This document shows positions 46,780 through 57,830 of a stretch of DNA of 64,000 bases, one piece after another. This DNA comes from Ovis canadensis. Lineage: Eukaryota; Chordata; Mammalia; Artiodactyla; Bovidae. The stretch spans positions 15,044,501 through 15,108,500 of the forward strand of contig NC_091255.1 in NCBI RefSeq assembly GCF_042477335.2. Direction: 5' to 3'. Numbering within the stretch: position 1 is the stretch's first letter; each line of letters begins with the position of its first letter. Below the pieces are notes generated by a model. The model was not told where the DNA came from, made no database searches, and saw nothing but the letters and a program-made list of their open reading frames with translations. A program made the position numbers and the translations under genes.

Positions 46780-47925
46780 CCACAAACCAAATTGCCAACA
46801 TTCACTGGATCATGGAGAAATCAAGAGAATTCCAGAAAATCACCTACTTCTGCCTCATTGGGTACACTAAAGCCTTTGACTGTGTGGATCACAGCAAACT
46901 GTGGAAAATACTTAAAGGGATGGGAATACCAGACTACCTTACCTGCCTCCTGCAGAACCTGTATGCAAGTCAAGAAGCAACAGTTAGAACTGTACATGGA
47001 ATAACAGATTGGTTCCAAATTGGGAAAGGAGTACGTCAAGACTGTATATTGTCACCCTGCTTATTTAACTTATATGCAGAGTACATCATGGGAAATGCTG
47101 GGCTGGATGAAGAACAGGCTGCAATCAAAATTGCTGGGAGAAACATCAATAACCTCAGATGTACAGATGACACCATCCTTAGAGAAACTATAAGAGCCTC
47201 TTGATGAAAGTGAAAGAAGAGAGTGAAAAAGCTGGCTTGAAACTCAACATTTAAAAAACAAAGATCATGACATCCGGTCCCATCACTTCGTGGCAAATAG
47301 TTGGGGAAATAATGGAAACAGTGACAGACTATTTTCTTGGGCTCCAAAATCATTGAGGATGGTGACTGCAGCCAGGAAATTAAAAGACTCTTGCTCCTTG
47401 GAAGAAAAGCTGTGACCAACTTAGACAGCATATTAAAAAGCAGAGACATCATGTGCCAACAAAGGTCCATCTAGTCAAAGCTGTGACTTTTCCAGTAGTC
47501 ATGTGTAGATATGAGAGTTGGACCATTAAGAAGGCTGAGTGCCCAAGAATTGATGCTTTTGAACTGTGTTGTTGGAGAAGACTCTTGAGAGACCCTTGGA
47601 CTGCAAGGAGATCAAACCAGTTAATCCTAAAGGAAATCAATCCTGAGTATTCTTTGAAGGGACTTATGCTGAGGCTGAAGCTCCAATACTTTGTCCACCT
47701 GATATGAAGAGCCAACTCATTGTAAAAGACACTGATGCTGGGAAAGATTGAAGGCAGGAGGAGAAGGGGACGACAGAGGGATAGCTGCTTAAATGGCATC
47801 ACAGACTCGATGGACATGAGTTTGAGCAAGCTCTGGGAGATTGTGAGGGACAGGGAAGCCTCATGTGCTGCAGTCCATGGGGCTTCAAAGAGTCGGACAT
47901 GACTGAGCAACTGAACAACAACTTC
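46776..47925 (+). mobile_element. BovB LINE, RT to 3' end
   Basis: Sense copy beginning in RT codons (ggaaccacaaaccaaattgc, the GTRDQI block) and ending 'gactgagcaactgaacaac'. Frameshifts near 47200 and 47700. Confidence 0.92.
46812..47204 (+). pseudogene. BovB reverse-transcriptase remnant
   Basis: 131-codon frame covering the palm. YTKAFDCVDH holds the first catalytic Asp region (the family has DYAKAF; here the Asp before YTKAF reads Gly), LSPCLFNLYAEYI follows, and the second box reads CTDDTI instead of YADDT. It then frameshifts. A second frame, 47453-47707, keeps VVMCRYESWTIKKAE and PWTARRSNQ. Changes at both catalytic boxes make it inactive. Confidence 0.82.
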
Positions 47926-48004
47926 ACAGAAGTATTGTTACCAGACCAAACCTGGGTTCCCTCACCCAACACACAGCTAAGCCATCTCCTGACAGTAGAT
48001 TGTG

Positions 48005-48073
48005 GTAAAAACCAATACAATATTGTAAAGTAATTAGCCTCCAATTTAAATAAATTTATATTAAAAAATAAAT
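48005..48073 (+). mobile_element. Ruminant L1 terminal fragment
   Basis: 'aaaaaccaatacaatattgt', 'aaagtaattagcctccaatt' and an A/T tail. Confidence 0.65.
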
Positions 48074-48084
48074 ACCCCCCCACA

Positions 48085-48700
48085 CACACACAAAATCAGG
48101 ATTTATTACAGGGTGCCAAGCAAGGAGAATGATCAGCCTATGCTCAAAAGATCTATACTCCCCAGTGGCTTTCAAGAAACGTTTTTAAAAGGCAGTATAA
48201 GAGGTGTGGGTTGCAAGGTGTTTGATCAGTTCATGGACATTATTTTGACTTGCTGGTGGTGAGGCAACAGAGAGATCTTTCAAGAGTCACAACCATCAAC
48301 CTTCTGGTTCCAACTAGTCTTGGGTCTATATGCTTGTGATTAATAGTTTCATTTGGTAAGATTCTGGCTTTTGTTTAAAAAAAAAAAAAAAGCTTAGGAT
48401 TTCACATCAGACATTCTTATCTGTGTCCTGCAGGGAGGAACTAAAGGTCCCACTCTGCCATATGGCTGATCTATTGTTTAAATTGTTACTGTTCTCCTGA
48501 CTCAGCTGCTGTAATTTGTTAGTATGTTGGTCTATTCTTCCGATCATTAAATCCTGAGCCAGACTTTCTGAGACTCAGAGGAAGTCTAAGTACAAAGTAA
48601 AGCATTTTACTTCAAGAGACAGAAGTTTTACAGATGTGAGAGAAGGGAGGGTGGGGCTCCTAGAACATCCTAAAGGGTCACACTAAGATTCAGTACCTTT
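48085..48700 (-). mobile_element. Possible ERV LTR, antisense
   Basis: 'gatttattacagggtgccaa' at the left gives AATAAA on the minus strand, and blocks such as 'ggtggtgaggcaacagagag' and 'cttctggttccaactagtct' resemble ruminant LTRs as I remember them. Clear TG...CA ends and a duplication were not found, so the call and limits are uncertain. An A15 run at about 48378-48392 lies inside. Confidence 0.35.
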
Positions 48701-48847
48701 GGGTAGAAAACAAAGGTGAAGATGGGCTTGCTGGATCACCTGAACTACATTTTTTGAAGTATGCGGTGAAGGTTAGGGCTTTGGGCTGTGATTTTTAAAT
48801 TATTTAATTTTTTGAATAGATATAAATGTCTCACCTAGAATCTATCT

Positions 48848-49006
48848 TTACTTTTAGTTGCTATGAACCCAAATGTGCAAAGGGCAAGGCAACTTCTTTA
48901 TTTTTATAGAGTGCTACTTAATCCCTATATAACAGAAACTGTAGCCTTAATCAATGTGCATATAGACATTTTAGGTTTAAATTCATTCAAATTGAAATGG
49001 ACACCC
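48848..49006. repeat. 159-bp direct repeat, copy 1
   Basis: Starts ttacttttagttgctatgaa and ends ttgaaatggacaccc. Copy 2 is at 49893-50051 with about five mismatches and no gaps. It matches no repeat family I know. The internal short frame MNPNVQRARQLLYFY occurs in both copies but has no known domain. Confidence 0.95.
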
Positions 49007-49089
49007 TTTTTTCCATTCGGTGGATTTAAATTCAGAGGAGCTTTTAAAACACAAAGGAACGTCTCATCAGCTATCTATTTTACACATAT

Positions 49090-49430
49090 GGGCTTCCCTG
49101 GTAGCTCAGCTGGTAAAGAATCCACCTGCAATGCAGGAGACTCTGGTTCAATTCCTGGGTGGGGAAGATCCCCTGGAGGAGAGATAGGCTACCCACTCCA
49201 GTATTCTTGGGCTTCCCTGCTGGCTCAGGCAGTAAAGAATCCGCCTGCAATGAGGGAGATCTGGGTTTGAGTCGTTGGTTGAGGAGGTCCTCTGGGGAAG
49301 GGCATGGCACCCCCCTCCAGTGTTCTTGCCTGAAGAATCCCATGGACAGAAGAGCCTGGTGGGCTGCTGTCCGCAGGGTTGCAAAGAGTCAGACACGACT
49401 GAGCGGCTAAGCTCAGCGCAGCACAGCGTG
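49090..49430 (+). mobile_element. Bov-tA SINE with doubled tRNA-derived unit
   Basis: Sense: first head unit to 'ccagtattctt', second head (gggcttccctgctggctcag), A unit and tail 'cgactgagcggctaagctc'. It lies between the two 159-bp repeats. Confidence 0.9.
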
Positions 49431-49499
49431 TACATGTCAATACTACTCTCTCCAGCTGCCCCACTCTTCTCCCACTGCGTCGACAGGGCCCTTCTCTAT

Positions 49500-49575
49500 G
49501 TCTGAGTCTCCAGACATCAACACAGCATTGTAAAGCAATTTTCCTCCAGTTAAAAATAAAATTTAGAAAACACAA
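49500..49575 (+). mobile_element. L1 terminal fragment
   Basis: 'acagcattgtaaagcaattt' and 'tcctccagttaaaaataaaa' resemble the L1 3' tip. Confidence 0.55.
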
Positions 49576-49892
49576 AGGAATGGAGATAAAAGTGGGGAGG
49601 AAAGTATCTGAACACTGGTCGTTTGTATCTGTCCTGTATTCTCCAGCCATTGATGATAAACTGCACCGTTCTCAGTCCATCACCTTCCTACAGCCCTCCT
49701 TTAGCTCTTTGCTCCCCTGAGAGTTTCAAGTGTTTTCCCACATCATTCTGAGGCCATACAAGACTTGGGGGCCTAGCTTAGATGTTCCTAGACCTCGCTG
49801 ACTTTCCCAGGGCCCAGGCAGGAAGCAAAGACAAATCCCTTTTCTCACTGACCTCTCCCAAAACTTGGACTCAATCCAAAGGGATGAGAAAC

Positions 49893-50051
49893 TTACTTTT
49901 AGTTGCTATGAACCCAAATGTGCAAAGGGCAAGGCAACTTCTTTATTTTTATAGAGTGCTACTTAATCCCTATATAACAGAAACAGTAGCCTTAATCAAT
50001 GTGCATACAGACGTTTGAGGTTTAAATTCATTCAAATTGAAATGGACACCC
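49893..50051. repeat. 159-bp direct repeat, copy 2
   Basis: Same length and sense as copy 1, 1,045 bp downstream. Flanking sequences differ on both sides, so this is a dispersed duplication and not two monomers of a tandem array. Confidence 0.95.
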
Positions 50052-51009
50052 GGAGTCCTCTGGACCCGGCTCCAGCTCTCTCTCTTCTCATCACATCTGA
50101 CTTACCTCCTGAATGTAGAAGCTCTTTATCCAGACTCTTGCAGTGGTAGAAATGTTTTGGAGGAAAACTGGTTCTGCGTAATGACATGTTATTCCAGATC
50201 TTTCTCATTCTAGTATAACCTGGACCGAGGCTTTTGAGTTTAAAGGCAATGAATTTGATGAATGATGTCCACCTACCTGAATAAAACACACGTTCAAAAG
50301 AAAGCATACATGAAAACATGGGGATTAGCATTTTACAAAATTGTCTCCACACTATTAGAACCTTGGGATGAGCTTTAGTGCCTTGGAGAAACCGATTTGA
50401 GTTGACTTTTTAACTGAAGAGAAATTTGATCTATGTAGCCAGGCATTTTTCAAGATGGCAAATTCACAAATCCACTTTCTTGTTTTCTTTTATTCCCCAA
50501 CAAGGGTCTCATCTATGAGCAAAGCCTTAAAAAAAAAAATCAGTAACCAGCATATCCTTGAAGGTATAATTAGCTACCATAGTAACTATAAATTATAATC
50601 TTTCTTTGACTTCCAGACAACCTAAATAAGATGCCATCACATTCCCCCTACAATTAATACTCCCTGAAGAAATATCTCAGTGCCATGATCTATTGCTAAA
50701 TTTGGAGTATGGAGGCAAAAATTTCATCATTTCCACAAGCAGTTGCAGTAGTAGCAAATCCAATGAATTCAGCAAAATACATGGACATACGGCTTGGGGT
50801 AGCAAGATGAACTGACTAGGCACTTATGAACTTGATGGTTAAATACTAGTTGAAGAAGTTTTATCAATACTTTGACTGACAAAAATGTAGATAACAAAAA
50901 GGAATATTTTTATCACTATAGCTCAGTTAACTGATGCAGTGAATTAGGAACCCAAAGGTTCATCCTGTATCACTTTTAGAACATTTACTGGCAACTTGCA
51001 GTGGAATAT
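50052..51009. other. Unique sequence, no gene seen
   Basis: A 106-codon minus frame (50032-50352) lacks any recognised domain. A-rich run near 50530. Confidence 0.4.
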
Positions 51010-51170
51010 CATAAAGATGTTCTTTTTATCCAATCATAATACTAATTTAGAAGTATATTCTGTACTCTCATTTTATACATGTAGAAACCCAGCTTCTAAA
51101 AGATGAAAAGAATTGTCCAGGGTCAACCATGCTAGTAAAAGACCCATAGTTCAACTCTGGTCTGTATGTG
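51010..51170 (-). mobile_element. MIR SINE
   Basis: 'actctcattttatacatgta', 'gaaacccagcttctaaaaga' and 'ccatgctagtaaaagaccca' fit antisense MIR. 51171-51541 is unique. Confidence 0.55.
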
Positions 51171-51541
51171 ACTAAAGCAGGGCAAATGTTTCCTCATTTT
51201 CTTTTCCTGAACCTTACTCTGTACACTGAATGGCACCATGACATAGACTCACTAAAGAGAACACTTCGTCCTGAAGACTAATAATTCTCTCTAAGAATTC
51301 TGGGTCACCTGTAGGAACCAGTTTACTTAGCTATCAAGGAAAAGAAACACCTTGGCTGTCCCCTTGTTTCCATTTGTTTTCCCTACCCTCTATCTGCTTG
51401 ATCTTCTTTTATTTCAAGAAGAAATGGAAAGAAATGAAGAAAAAAAAAACTGAACACATACTATGTTCCAAATGCTTGCAACAATTTTACAAGCTGTATA
51501 TTATTATTCTCTACTTTGTAGCATGAAAAGCTAGAGCCTCA

Positions 51542-51757
51542 GGGCTTCCTTGGGGGCTCAGATGGTAGAGAGTCCACCTGCAGTGCACAGACCTGGGTTC
51601 GATCCCTGAGTAGGAAGATCCCTTGGAAAAGGAAATGGCAAGCCACTCCAGTATTTTTGCCTGGAGAATTACATGGATAGAGGGGCTGAGCAGCCTACAG
51701 TCCATGGGGTTGCAAAGAGTCACACACGACTTAGTGACTAAACACACACACACACAG
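51542..51757 (+). mobile_element. Bov-tA SINE with consensus Pol III B box
   Basis: Sense monomer. 51596-51606 reads GGTTCGATCCC, a perfect Pol III B box. Tail 'cttagtgactaaacacacac' leads to an (AC)n run. Confidence 0.92.
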
Positions 51758-51779
51758 AGTGGATGGCATTCTGACATGT

Positions 51780-51970
51780 ATACTATCATGTAAGAATTAA
51801 ATCGCCAGTCTATGTCTGATGCAGGATACAGCATGCTTGGGGCTGGTGCATGGGGATGACCCAGAGAGATGTTATGGGGAGGGAGGTGGGAGGGGGGTTC
51901 ATGTTTGGGAATGCATGTAAGAATTAAAGATTTTAAAATTTCAAAAATAAAAAACTTTAAAAAAAAGATG
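51780..51970 (+). mobile_element. Ruminant L1 3' end, variant tail
   Basis: 'atcgccagtctatgtctgat', the GGGA-rich tract and 'catgtaagaattaaagattt' instead of the 'tatggcaaaacc' tail: a different 3' end subtype from 29085-29305. Confidence 0.8.
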
Positions 51971-52114
51971 TATTCAGTACTAACATTTTTAAAACATATG
52001 CTTTATAATGTCTAAAACAAAGCAAAAACTATTTGCAAGTTCATATATTTAAAATGTAGAGCAGAGACTCAAACCCAGATTTATCTTGTTTCAAAAAAAA
52101 CTTTTCTCCTTGCA

Positions 52115-53190
52115 GAGGTTAATTTATTTATTTAACAAGTATTTATTGAGGGCCTCTGTGTAGCAGAGCTGGATATAAATTAGTAAATAAAATAGATATA
52201 GTCTTGCCCTCACAGAGCTTACCATCTAGTAGAGAAGACAGATAATAGATAGCAAATTAATATAGTATAATATATACTACTATTAAAAAGAATAACCAGG
52301 AGGTCTCCCTAGAAATTAAATATATGGAATATAATATATAATCTTTTATATTTATGCTAATTCAAAGAAGATCCTAGGAGAAGTTGTTCTCTCTAGGAAA
52401 AGAGGCAGTTAACTGAGGACTGGAGTATGGAGGAACAGGCCAGAGACGGAGTGTGAGGATGCTATCCCGGGCAGAGAACAGTGTGTGTGAAAGGCCCAAG
52501 ACAGTAAAGATCTTGATGGGTTTAAGGGACAGAAAGAACTTTTGTTCAATTGGAGAGAAGATTCAGTTGGAGAAGAAGGTCATGGAATAAGTTGCAGATG
52601 TAGGCAGCAACCGGTTATACAGGTAATCCAGGTTACGTTATTGAATTTGGATTTTATTCTAGATTTAGTGAACAGTCAGGGAAGTGATAGGTTCTGATTT
52701 TTTTTGGAATAGGTTACTCTGGCTGCACCATGGAGACAGTTCTGATGGAAAAGTAAGTGATTATGCCTTATCCAGAAAAGCCATGATGGTGGCTTGTCCT
52801 AGCAAGGGAAAATGAGTGTGTCTGTGAGTGTGTGTGATGTAAGTAATGGGGATGTGTATATATGTAGACACCGTGCAGGTTTACAGTAAATACAGTAAAT
52901 ACAATAGTAAAACCAGAGTAAAAACCATGGAGGAAGAAGAGTCAGGACTTGCGTGGTCTGGCCTAGAGTCAAGGGAGGAACAGGCCAATTTGCAGGTTTC
53001 TGAATGAGCAGTGGGCCCCACCGTGTGGTGGTGCCAGGACTGAGACAACACAGGCGAGGGAGGCAAACATATTTGGGGGTGGGGCGGAATCTAGAACTTG
53101 CTCTTGGACATGAGATTTGAGATAGCAAGGAGATTGTTGGTTGTATGAACTTGGAGCTCAAGAGAAGTTTGAACAGGAGATATAAATTCC
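52115..53190 (-). mobile_element. Long L2 LINE remnant
   Basis: About 1.1 kb antisense L2: 'gtatttattgagggcctctg', 'gccctcacagagcttaccat', 'gtgtgtgaaaggcccaagac', 'ttggattttattctagattt', 'ggttactctggctgcaccat' and 'tgatggtggcttgtcc' occur in L2 order. Strongly diverged; no frame. Confidence 0.7.
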
Positions 53191-53205
53191 TGATTCATCA
53201 GTTTG

Positions 53206-53254
53206 CTGTTGTTGCTGTTCAGTTGCTAAGTCAGGTCCAAGTCTTTGCCAGGCT
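53206..53254 (-). mobile_element. 49-bp Bov-type SINE or BovB tail fragment
   Basis: 'gttcagttgctaagtcaggt' and 'aagtctttgccaggc' are the antisense 3' tail. Flanks tgattcatcagtttg (53191-53205) and tgattcttcagcttg (53255-53269) match at 13 of 15, so a tiny truncated insertion is likely. Confidence 0.75.
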
Positions 53255-53269
53255 TGATTCTTCAGCTTG

Positions 53270-53844
53270 TTGATGTCATTTAAAATAATAGGAATGGATA
53301 AGTTTACCAAAAAAGAATTTAGAAGGATAGATAGCCTACAACGTAGCTATGAAGTATGCTTATGTTTAAAATTAGATTAGAAGAGAAAGATCCTTCAAAG
53401 GAGACAGAGAAGGATCATCCAATGAGGAAGGAGCCAAATCTTCTTTAGCACAAGAAAGTTAACCACTGCTGAGGCATCTAGAACTCTCTGCATCAATGAA
53501 AATTGTCTGCATCTACAGTGTCCAGTGTGGTTCTGATTTTCATACTGAAATATTGTTTCATATCGCATGATGTAGGTCTAAAGGGAAAACAACTGAAAAT
53601 TGGTCACTGCTTTTGGCAACAGGACATTATTGTTACCACTGGCCAGGGAGGCTACTGTTGCCACTGGAGGTGGTAAGTAGAGGTGAAAGCCAGTCTGGAT
53701 AGGGAAGACAGAGGATGCAAAGAAATGGAAAGAGAAGTTTGTGCGACGCTTTTGGGATATTGACCCCGAAAGGTGGAAGAGAAATGGGGTAAAAGTGAGA
53801 GGAATGTGAGCATTCAGGAGAAGAGTGTTTTATCTGGGGGGATG
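53270..53844. other. Unique sequence, no gene seen
   Basis: Purine-rich in part; no supported frame. Confidence 0.4.
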
Positions 53845-54190
53845 GAAGATGCCATTCACTTATTTATTCATCAGATATCCATTTAAGAATCGTGAGGGTT
53901 TAGTACTGCTCACCACCCGGGAGATGTGGTGTGAGCTAGGCAAGCAAGAGCTCTACTTTCCCGGGATTTATAATCTACTGGGAGAGGGGAGACAATCAAC
54001 AACAAACAATAAATTTACTAACCAAAGGACAGTGTTATAGAGTGGCTAGTGCTATGCCGAAACAGAATGAACAGGGACAGGAGCGACTGCAAAGGGAATG
54101 AGGGGTATTTAAAGCAGAGGGTCAGTCAAGCCCTTTCCAAGGCGGTGAAATGAGCTGGGGCCTGAGTTATGAGAAGAGGCTACCCTAGGT
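53845..54190 (-). mobile_element. L2 LINE 3' part
   Basis: 'ttatttattcatcagatatc', 'gggatttataatctactggg', 'agtggctagtgctatg' and 'gggcctgagttatgagaaga' follow antisense L2. Confidence 0.6.
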
Positions 54191-54884
54191 AATAAACCAT
54201 GTCTTCATGCTGCTGGGGATGACCCACCCGAGAGGTGAAAACTGCTAGCGGGAAAGAGGCATGAGAGCAGACACGGAGCTGAGGAAGTGAGGAGACATAC
54301 GAAGGATTAGCCCCTAGGTGAGCAAAAGGTCCTTCTTCAGAAATGAGCTCCGTGTCTTGAGTGACGTAGAGAGGCTGAAGAGTTATTGTTAGTGAGGAAC
54401 TTGAGAAGGCTGGCTGAGAACACAGGTGATGGTGATCAACCATAGAATGTTTACAGCCCGGATTGGAGGAGGGGTACTCTTGGTAGTGACAAGGCCAGAG
54501 CATGATACTGAAGAGGGGAGTTGAGGAAAAGGGTTTTGGGTGTAGGATTTGCATGAGAGAGTAAAAGTTGGAATGGGGAACGGGGAGGGTATGGACCTTG
54601 CTTTTCTATCCTAACATATATGTAAGAGTTGAAAAACAAATAAACAAAAAGCAGTGTCTGCTTGCAAGGACTTTGGGCTGACTCTGCTGGTTCTTTAACT
54701 AACAGCCATTTCTCCACCCTTCCCTTTTGCTTAAAAATCCCAGTCATGTATCCAGTACTAGGGGGTTAAGGGGTTCATAAAGATGACAAAGTCATTACTC
54801 TTTCTCTTGCCAACACATTTTTCATGACCTCCTTTTGTAGCTAAAGGAAAGTTGTGACATAGTTATGGTCAAAGGACATTCATT
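54191..54884. other. Unique sequence, no gene confirmed
   Basis: Minus frames of 124 (54180-54554) and 98 codons overlap here without recognised domains. Confidence 0.4.
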
Positions 54885-55030
54885 CAAAAAAAACCATATT
54901 TTGGAACACCCCTTTGCTTATCAGCTCGGTTCTAGGTGCTGGGGATACAGCTGTGAACAAAAATTACAAAACTCATGCTCTTACAGAGCTTACATCCTGA
55001 TGAGAGGAGGCAGGCAAATATACAAGAAAA
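54885..55030 (-). mobile_element. L2 LINE 3' end
   Basis: 'ggttctaggtgctggggata', 'cagctgtgaacaaaaattac' and 'tcttacagagcttacatcct' are a close antisense L2 match. Confidence 0.75.
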
Positions 55031-55503
55031 GAAATGGAGAAGGATACTATATCTGCGAGTGGTTGTATTAGAAAGCTGGTCAGATATAAGTGGAAATCTG
55101 CTGGGACGCTTCTGGAGAAGTTGTCTTATCAGAAGTTTTTTGTAAGAGGTGCGTTCATTGTCATCTTCCCTTTTTCCTTATTTTTGCTCAGATGCAGATA
55201 TGATACCTGGGGATATAGTAGCCACTGTGTGACTATGGCACAATAAACATAAGGACAAAAATGTCAGTCCCATAAGGTTTACAGAGGGAAAGGATAGAAA
55301 CAGTATGAGCATGACTAAGATGTTGCCCCAAAGTACACAAAAACTGAAATATAAGCCAATGGAACAAGATAGAAAGCCCAGAAATAAACCCATGCACCTA
55401 TGGGTATCTTATTTTTGACAAAGGAGGCAAAAATAAACAATGGGGCAAAGACAGCCTCGTCAATAAATGGTGCTGGGAAAACTGGATAGCTACATGTAAA
55501 AGA

Positions 55504-56450
55504 ATGAGATTAGAACACTTCCTAACACCATACACAAAGATAAACTCAAAATGGATTAAAGACCTAAATGTAAGACCAGAAATAATACAACTCTTAAAGG
55601 AAAACATAGGCAGAACACTCAATGACATAAATCAAAACAAGGTCCTCTATGACCTACCTTCTAGAATAATGGAAATAAAAACAAAAGTAAACAAGTAGGA
55701 CGTGATCCAGAGAAGGCATGGCAACCCACTCCAGTACTCTTGCCTGGAAAATCCCATGGACGGAGGAGCCTGGTAGGCTGCAGTCCATGGGGTTGCTATG
55801 AGTCAGACACAACTGAACGACTTTACTTTTACTTTTCATTTTCATTTTCATGCACTGGAGAAGGAAATGGCAACAGACTCCAGTGTTCTTGCCTGGAGAA
55901 TCCCAAGGACAGGGGAGCCTGGTGGGCTGCCGTCTATGGGGTCGCACAGAGTCAGACACGACTGAAGAGACAGCAGCAGCAGCAAGATCTGATTAAAATT
56001 AAAAGCTTTTGCACAGCAAAGGAAACTATAATGGGAGATAATAATAGCAAATGAAACAACTGACAAAGGATTAATTTTCAAAATGTTCAAGCAACTCATA
56101 CAACTCAATACCAGAAAAACAAACAACCAATCAAAAAGTGGGGAAAAGACTTAAACAGACATTTCTCCAAAGAAGACATACAGACGGATAACAAACACAT
56201 GAAAAGATGTTTGACATTGCTCATTATTAGAGAAAAGCAAATCAAAACTATGGTGAGATACCACTTCATACCAGTTAGAATGGCCATCATCAAAAACTCT
56301 ACAAACAATAAATGCTGGAGAGGGTGTGGAGAAAAGGGAATGCTCTTGCACTGTTGGTGGGAATGTAAATTGATACAGCCACTATGGAAGGTGATATGGA
56401 GACTCCTTAAAAAACTAGGAATAAAACCACCATATGACCCACCAATCTGA
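55504..56450 (+). pseudogene. L1 ORF2 C-terminal remnant, split by a SINE
   Basis: Frame 55504-55698 ([20 protein letters not shown]) and frame 56199-56450 ([20 protein letters not shown] then [20 protein letters not shown]) are the end of L1 ORF2, the endonuclease/reverse-transcriptase protein. This part holds the Cys-rich C-terminal segment and none of the RT catalytic boxes, which lie upstream of the truncation. The Bov-A2 separates the two frames and stops lie between. Confidence 0.85.
55709..55984 (+). mobile_element. Bov-A2 SINE nested in L1
   Basis: Full dimer ('agagaaggcatggcaaccca' start, two A units, AGC tail). L1 sequence resumes after it ('agatctgattaaaattaaaa'), so the SINE is younger. 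Confidence 0.93.
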
Positions 56451-57404
56451 CTCCTAGGCATATACTCTAAGGAAACCAAAATTGAAAAAAACCTCATGTA
56501 TCCCATTGTTCATTGCAGCACTATTTACAATAGCTAGAACATGGAAGCAACATAGATGTCTATTGACTGATGAATGGATAAAGAAGTTGTGGTCAATATA
56601 TACAATAGAATATTACTCAGCCATAAAAAAGAACACATTTAAGTCAGTTCTAATGAGGTAGATGAACCTAGAACCTATAATAGAGAGTTAAGTCAGAAAG
56701 AGAAAGATAAATATCATATTCTAACACTATATACAGAATCTAGGAAAATGGTACTGAAGAATTTATTTGCAGGGCAGCAGTGGTGAAACAGACATAGAGA
56801 ACAGACTTATGGACCTGGGGAGAGGGGAGGAGGGGGTGAGAAATATGGAAAGAGCAACATGGAAACCTACATTATCATATGTAAAATAGACAGCTAATGG
56901 GAATTTGCTGTATGTCTCAGGAACCTCAAACAGGGCTCTGGATCAACCTAGAGGAGTGGAATGGGGAGGGAGATGGGAGGGAGGTTCAAAAGGGAGGGGA
57001 TAAATGTACATCTATGGCTGATTCATGTTGTGGTTTGACAGAAAACAAGAAAACTCTGTAAAGCAATCCTTCAATTTAAAAATGAATAAATTTTTTTAAA
57101 AGAACAAAAAAGAAAAGAAAAGATGTTGCCCCCAAACTAAAAAACAGCTTTCTTTAGACTTCTTGTTATGTGATATAATTAAGTATTTTTTGAGTCATTC
57201 TTCTTTGTGCAGCTGGAAGTACCTTAACTACTATAGAGATATATTGGAAGCAATGTCATCTGGAGAAAACCCATATCCAATTAAGATAAAGGGCTGAGTA
57301 AACGCTTAAAGGATAAGTTGAGGATTCTGGAAATTACTGATCATAGAGCAGGAGCTTAAGAAAGCACAGGTTAGGATATGAGAAGGATGAAGGTGAGCTC
57401 TGAT

Positions 57405-57830
57405 TTAGTGTCTTGCTTATATATTGCTGTATAACAAAGTACTCCAAAACATGATGACCTAAACATTAAGCATTTATTATCTCCTAAGGTCTGTGTTCCA
57501 GGAATTCAGGAGTGGCTTACCTGGATGGTGCCAGCTCAGGGTTTCTCATGTGGCTGCAGTTAAGATGTTGGCTAGTGCTGCAGGCATCTGAAAGCTCGGC
57601 CAGGGCTTCTAAGATTCTTGGAAGGATCATTGGATCTTGGCAGAAGACCTCAATCCTTACCGTGTTTGCCTCTCCATAGAGTTCTTTGACTATCCTCACA
57701 TGGCAGGTTACTTCTTCCCAAAGCAAGCAATTTAAGAAAGCAAGATGAAAGCCTTGACGTCACATGCCATCATTTTTGCAGTGTCTTTTTGGTCAAACGA
57801 CATGGCTGACTCTACAAAGGCATGAATCAC
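57405..57830. repeat. Ancient interspersed repeat, family unassigned
   Basis: 'attgctgtataacaaagtac' followed by 'gcatttattatctcctaagg' and 'tcatgtggctgcagttaaga' is a pattern seen in old mammalian LTR or DNA-transposon copies. The 57137-57404 flank is unique. Confidence 0.4.

Larger units (their letters stand above)
55333..57119 (+). mobile_element. Ruminant L1 LINE, 5'-truncated, with target-site duplication
   Basis: Sense L1 covering the ORF2 C-terminal third and the whole 3' UTR to an A-rich tail. AAGATGTTGCCCCAAA (55317-55332) and the same with one extra C (57120-57136) flank it, giving exact limits. A Bov-A2 SINE sits inside (55709-55984). Together with length and low decay, this marks it as the best-preserved L1 in the window. 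Confidence 0.93.

Noticed and set aside
46614-46805. Poly-alanine protein on the minus strand
   Set aside because: Translation of the (AGC)12 tail of Bov-A2; the same holds for the poly-Ser frames at 7931-8134 and 29754-30128.
51542-51620. tRNA gene, suggested by A/B-box-like head
   Set aside because: It is the tRNA-Glu-derived head of a SINE; it lacks a foldable acceptor stem and is one of many such copies.
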